Source: JBFWWP01 sp050246115 (GTDB lineage Bacteria; Planctomycetota; UBA8108; UBA1146; JAJFFE01). Taken from it: 64,000 bases of DNA. The translations under genes and the position numbers were made by a program. The stretch is taken from positions 1-64,000 of the forward strand of contig JBFWWP010000024.1 of assembly GCA_050246115.1 (NCBI GenBank). Direction: 5' to 3'. Positions 61,301-64,000 of the stretch are shown here, in pieces. The stretch's first letter is position 1. Each line of letters begins with the position of its first letter. The notes under the pieces are model-generated. The model saw only the letters and a program-made list of their open reading frames with translations. It was not told the origin of the DNA and made no database searches.

Positions 61301-61476
61301 GAAACCTGTAGGTTCAGCAAGCGTGCCGAGAGATCGAGGAACGCCGTCTGACGGCTCCGCGCCAACTCCACCTGGTTGGTGATGAGTTGAATTGGCCGCC
61401 GTTCGAGCGAGAGAATGTCGTTGATGATTCCCGTCGTGTCCAACCCCGACACGAGTCCGTCGATCGTTATTGGCAC
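58387..61476 (-). CDS. fliD: Flagellar filament cap FliD, enlarged by repeats
   Basis: The protein starts with PITIDGLVSGLDTTGIINDIL, the FliD N-terminal signature (1-110), and ends with the FliD C-terminal region and coiled coil (about 670-1029, LEKRIEAAEERLTQREGRLRRQFANLEQVMQ). FliD is usually about 450-650 residues, whereas this one is 1029. The extra mass is at least five repeats of about 95 residues related to the flagellin hook IN motif (about 150-246, 265-360, 375-470, 492-586 and 828-927). The repeats share patterns such as GxVxVxDxAG, DLSxAxTxxDVIxAIN, GNGLLLxDTSGG and ADLGxLG. The GTG at 61476 has GGAGAGG upstream. The frame is intact throughout. Confidence 0.93.
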   Translation of the reverse strand: MPITIDGLVSGLDTTGIINDILSLERRPIQLITNQVELARSRQTAFLDLSARLLNLQVSAGRLANPSTFKAVSVSSTRPETLVASAGPGVPPGTYSFRVAQLARGSQFVSRGFATADASPVGAGTLSLELGGGFVDGATELDALNGGLGVARGSIRVTDGAGNTAVVDLSTAITVDDVIAAINDATGVDVVAQVAGTGTTNVGRALVLVDQSGGPGSLQVEEIGTGQTAADLGILGSAVGTLAGSAIRTLGVDSLLSGLGDGLGLRGSGSAAADLLFTLTDGSTAGVDVDSLSTVQDLIDAVTTATGGNLTLSVNATGDGFDLLDTSGGGGSLVVANATVGSAASDLGLAGTHGGGTANGTRVLAGLNDVLLATLRGGSGVASGSILVQNRAGASTAIDLSAAETLQDVIRAINAAGAGVTASTTPNGNGLLLRDTSGGNGALQVSEAGSTTAADLGLLVGPVTTTTLQGTDLDPRYIHENTRLSSLNGGRGVAGGSVRIVDSAGIAFTVDLSQEDTIGEIIRDIQGAASVVGSAVTVGINADGNGLLITSSAGAGTLRIEEVAGGRTARDLNILGSAEAGTPNVIDGAFEKSITIGADDTLDDVRAAIADLGLDVAVSVVNDGSGQNPFRLSLVSNQTGAGSRLLVDVVGSNLSFQETARAQDGVVFYGESGAGTQPVLLRSRSNSYSNVVEGLTITAQEVDASPVRVTIQRDSEAVVDEVEELLARFNDVLSVINDLTAFDLEANTQGLLVGDGTLRGLKDNLLRSLTRPLAETGNRYSLAAQLGLRVTGDRVTLDRTEFAAALAADPAAVERFFTAPRTLTGTTPLADFNNGQGVDTTGSGAEFRIQLRDGSQVDVDLDGAVTLEDVLEAINNAGGGNVTAALAATGNSIVLEDLTTGGSSLRVTAVGGSTAFNDLGLNRSANVTGGSTLTGFAIDLSGDVGVGGRLSDAVEALVNTTDGVIQTRSDGFDQIIEALEKRIEAAEERLTQREGRLRRQFANLEQVMQSSQATLQRLTAALSGLGGGR

Positions 61477-61708
61477 TGCGCGCCGCCTCTCCGTTCGTGA
61501 GCACGATTCGACCCCGACCCGCGCGATCGACGCACCTCGCGACCGCCCGAGACGCAACGTGGCGGTTCGATGTCCGTAGTCCAGCGCGCCATGCCCCGGC
61601 AAGCGCGGCATGCGCTTGATTCGGGACCTAGGAGACTGTCGGAAAGCCCATTCCGACGCGAATCGCCGATGAACGCGCCAACTCCGAAAGATGCTCAGCT
61701 CGACGTGT

Positions 61709-62110
61709 TTAGGCCCGATCGTCGAGCAACGCGCCGGTCAGGTCCTGAAAGAACGACCTCAGGCCCCGGAGTCGGTCCGGCGGGATTTCCCTGATCACTT
61801 CATCGGATCCCTTGTCGACGACCTGAACCACCAGGTCCTTGCCCTCGCCCGAAACGTCGAACCGAATCCCCCGCTCCCGCGGAACCTTGAGATTGATCTC
61901 GGCAACCAGCTTCTGCAGCGCCTCGAGATCGAGTCCCTGCCGCGCCGGCGGCGAGGCGGTTTCCGTCGCCGCGGACTGCGGTCGCGCCTGACCCTCCGCG
62001 GCCGCTGCCGCCGACCCTGTCTTCAAGGGGGCGTGACCGGACGTGGCGCGAGTCGGACTTGCTGCCGCCGCACGCCCGCCATCGAGTGCGTTCAACCCTA
62101 GATCGTTCAT
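61709..62110 (-). CDS. flaG: FlaG-family flagellar protein
   Basis: The 133-residue protein has a low-complexity N-terminal half and a C-terminal FlaG domain (about 58-130: LQKLVAEINLKVPRERGIRFDV, DLVVQVVDKGSDEVIREIPPDRL). FlaG limits filament length in several bacteria. AAGGAG lies 7 nt before the ATG. It lies between the flagellin gene and fliD, on the same strand. Confidence 0.9.
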   Translation of the reverse strand: MNDLGLNALDGGRAAAASPTRATSGHAPLKTGSAAAAAEGQARPQSAATETASPPARQGLDLEALQKLVAEINLKVPRERGIRFDVSGEGKDLVVQVVDKGSDEVIREIPPDRLRGLRSFFQDLTGALLDDRA

Positions 62111-62194
62111 TGTGTCGCTCCTTGATCTGTTGGAGTCGCAACCGCCCCCGCCGCGCCGGGGTCGGCGAGACGGGGGCCGACTCCTCTACTGCGT

Positions 62195-63646
62195 TTAGCC
62201 GAGCAGCGTCAGGACGGACTGCGAGATCAGATTCGACTGGGCCAGCACCGAGATGCCGGACTGGTACAGAATCTGGTTCCGCGTGAACGCCGCGGTCTCC
62301 GCGGCGAAGTCCAAGTCACGAATCGACGACTCCGACGCCGTCAGGTTCTCGGTCGCGACGGCGAGCGACGACAGGTTCGAGTCCACCGTCTGCGCCTTGA
62401 AGGCACCGAGATAGGCGCGCAGGTCTGTTACCTGGTTGATCGCGGCATCGACGATCCGCAAAGCGTTGTTGGCATTCGCGGTGAGATCGTTGCTGCCGCC
62501 CGAGACGAGCGATGACAAGAAGCCACCGATCGTCACGGTGCTGCCGGCAATGCCGTTGACCGTCCGCGTCTCGTTGCCCAACAGGCTCGAGTGCACGCTG
62601 CGGATCCCGAGTTGCTCGCGGTCGCTGGCGGCCCCGGTCTCGTTCAATTGGAACGTGAGCCCCGAGTTCTTGAGCGTGAAGGTGTGGTTACCCGCCGCAA
62701 CCCCGTCGGCCAGCGTGATGTCCCCGGTCAGGATGTCCGACACGACCCGCAGGTTGTGACCATCGGCGCTGAACTGCACGCCGTTGATGTTGCCTCCGAT
62801 GTCGCGCCCGACGTCGGTCTGGACCCCGCTGGCGCTGGTCAAACCACCACCCGCGTTGAGGGTTCCCGTCACGACCTCGACCGTAACCGAGTTCTTGCTG
62901 CCGTAGTCGACGCTGAACAGGCGACCCGACGACGCGAACACGCCCGTGTCCGCGGTGTAGATATTGACCGCGTCATCGAACTGGACGACGGTGGTGCTGC
63001 TCGCGATCACAATGTCTTGCGTACCCGCGGAGCCCGTCAGGCGGATGGTCGCCCCGTTCGCCGACGTGCCGCCGTAGGCGGCGCCGGCAAAGAGCGTGGC
63101 TTGGCTGGCGATCTGCGACACGGTGACCGTGAACTGTTGCGAGGTTTGACCGTCGAAGGTCACACTCTGAACGTTCACGCTCTGAACCCCGGCGGCCTGT
63201 GAGGTCACCTGCAGCGCCGAACTGCCGTCGAGCAGCCGGCGCGAAGCGAACTTCGTGGTTTGGGCAATGCGGTCGATCGAACGGATCGAGTTGTCGATGG
63301 CGTCCTGTTCCGCGTCGATCTGCTCGGGCGAACTGGTGCCGGTGCTGAGCGCGAAGATGGCGGACTCTCGAATCCGAATCAGCAGGCTGTTGACCTCGTT
63401 GAGCGCGGCCTCGGTGGTGGATACGATGTTGGCCGCGTTCTGCGAGTTCTCAATGGCTTGCTGCATGGAAGTGATCTGCGCTCGCAGCTGCTCGGAGATC
63501 ACCAAGCCGGACGGGTCGTCCGACGCCCGGTTCACGCGCAGGCCCGTCGACAACCGCTCGAGCGACTTCTGTTGCGACGCGTCCGAGCTGCGCAGGTTCC
63601 GGAGTGCCGTGATGGCCGGCACGTTCGTATTGATGCGAAGACCCAT
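62195..63646 (-). CDS. fliC: Flagellin
   Basis: The 483-residue flagellin has the conserved N-terminal D0/D1 part (INTNVPAITALRNL, QQKSLERLSTGLRVNRASDDPSGLVIS, AQTTKFASRRLLDGS). A variable centre (about 170-390, rich in Thr/Val/Ser) and the C-terminal D1/D0 end (TRNQILYQSGISVLAQSNLISQSVLTLL) complete it. The ribosome site AAGGAGG is 7 nt from the ATG, the best in this window, fitting high expression. The leader hairpin at 63674-63692 may control it. Confidence 0.97.
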   Translation of the reverse strand: MGLRINTNVPAITALRNLRSSDASQQKSLERLSTGLRVNRASDDPSGLVISEQLRAQITSMQQAIENSQNAANIVSTTEAALNEVNSLLIRIRESAIFALSTGTSSPEQIDAEQDAIDNSIRSIDRIAQTTKFASRRLLDGSSALQVTSQAAGVQSVNVQSVTFDGQTSQQFTVTVSQIASQATLFAGAAYGGTSANGATIRLTGSAGTQDIVIASSTTVVQFDDAVNIYTADTGVFASSGRLFSVDYGSKNSVTVEVVTGTLNAGGGLTSASGVQTDVGRDIGGNINGVQFSADGHNLRVVSDILTGDITLADGVAAGNHTFTLKNSGLTFQLNETGAASDREQLGIRSVHSSLLGNETRTVNGIAGSTVTIGGFLSSLVSGGSNDLTANANNALRIVDAAINQVTDLRAYLGAFKAQTVDSNLSSLAVATENLTASESSIRDLDFAAETAAFTRNQILYQSGISVLAQSNLISQSVLTLLG

Positions 63647-63673
63647 GGGAAATCCTCCTTGATTCCGCGTGTA

Positions 63674-63692
63674 GCCGTCGATCCTTGACGGC
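63674..63692 (-). promoter_or_regulatory. CsrA-type hairpin in the flagellin leader
   Basis: Read on the flagellin (minus) strand, GCCGTC and GACGGC form a 6-bp stem with the 7-nt loop AAGGATC. The GGA in the loop is the core of CsrA sites. A second GGA lies in the ribosome site AAGGAGG (63654-63660) about 26 nt downstream, like the two-site layout of the Bacillus hag leader. CsrA and FliW genes are not in this window. Confidence 0.5.
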
Positions 63693-63831
63693 TTGGTCTG
63701 CCCTTACGGGCTAGGAGCAGGGCACCGACTTCGGGCCCGCCCTTCGAGATTCGTTCGTGGGTGTCGGTTTCCTCCTCTTTCGTCAGGTGCGTCCCGCGAA
63801 GGTCCGATTCGCGAACCGTCGCGCTCTGGCT

Positions 63832-63849
63832 CCAAGCCACGTGGCTTGG
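63832..63849. promoter_or_regulatory. 18-bp perfect palindrome upstream of flagellin
   Basis: CCAAGCCACGTGGCTTGG is a gap-free perfect palindrome about 186 bp before the flagellin start. It has the form of a dimeric repressor or activator site, but no regulator is known. The gene to the right lies outside the window. Confidence 0.4.
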
Positions 63850-64000
63850 GGGTCCGGCGCCGTGCCCGTGGGTCCGGAACGCGTGCGGGCAGCGCTGTCG
63901 GAACTATCGGTGGTGTTTCGAAGGAAACTTGGGTCGGGGGGGAGGGAGCGCGGCAAGCCCATGGTCGACAGCCACTTGCGGAAGTGACAATCTCTGTCGC

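Larger units (their letters stand above)
63647..64000. other. Leader and upstream region of the flagellin gene
   Basis: No gene was found in these 354 bp. Short frames lack ribosome sites. The region contains the flagellin ribosome site, a GGA-loop hairpin (63674-63692) and a perfect 18-bp palindrome (63832-63849). I found no sigma28 or sigma54 motif that I would defend, so the flagellin promoter remains unplaced. Confidence 0.6.

Overview
The window is about 64 kb of GC-rich, tightly packed bacterial chromosome with genes on both strands and mostly short gaps. A planctomycete-type bacterium is the best guess. The reasons are a secreted FG-GAP/ASPIC protein with a C-terminal dockerin-like Asp-rich tail, a TPR-bearing Ser/Thr kinase directly behind an ECF sigma factor, a single-chain SecDF, lipoproteins, and frequent GTG/TTG starts. 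No rRNA or tRNA is present to confirm this. The cell has an outer membrane (TssJ and other lipoproteins, type VI secretion), flagella and a periplasm.

Layout. 0-10 kb, minus strand: tgt, then yajC and the secDF fusion behind a good sigma70-type promoter; ruvB and a SpoIID-like protein; a double-GNAT protein; a SPASM-domain protein whose radical-SAM cluster site is missing; and a small lipoprotein. 10-18.4 kb: an MFS exporter, a LysM lipoprotein, a small lipoprotein, bifunctional ribBA, an M32 carboxypeptidase, and a free-standing fusion of T6SS sheath subunits (TssB plus part of TssC). 18.4-26.9 kb: the FG-GAP protein, the TPR kinase and ECF sigma pair, a small membrane protein, and a cobalamin-type radical SAM protein preceded by a 40-residue Pro/Lys-rich small ORF and a strong hairpin.

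27.3-50.8 kb is a type VI secretion locus. A sigma54-activator gene on the plus strand converges with a long minus-strand series: fha-type gene, tssJ, tssK, tssL, tssM, tagF, thymidine kinase, tssA, tssB, tssC, hcp, tagJ, tssE, tssF, tssG, clpV. Every core part is here except tssI (VgrG) and PAAR, and no effector is recognisable, so the spike must be encoded elsewhere. A 177-bp near-palindromic element with 21-bp terminal inverted repeats and 5-bp flanking direct repeats lies between the activator and clpV.

51-64 kb: two coupled secreted amidohydrolase-family genes, a HAD phosphatase, an unknown gene, a beta-propeller lipoprotein, and the flagellar filament set (flagellin, flaG, fliD, fliS). 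FliD is about twice the usual size because of repeated insertions. The flagellin leader carries a GGA-loop hairpin next to the ribosome binding site, the arrangement expected for CsrA control.

The strongest candidates for something new are the 40-residue ORF with its hairpin and CX4CX2C radical SAM enzyme, the thymidine kinase inside the T6SS locus, the TssB-TssC fusion lacking the sheath C-terminal domain, and the MITE-like palindrome.
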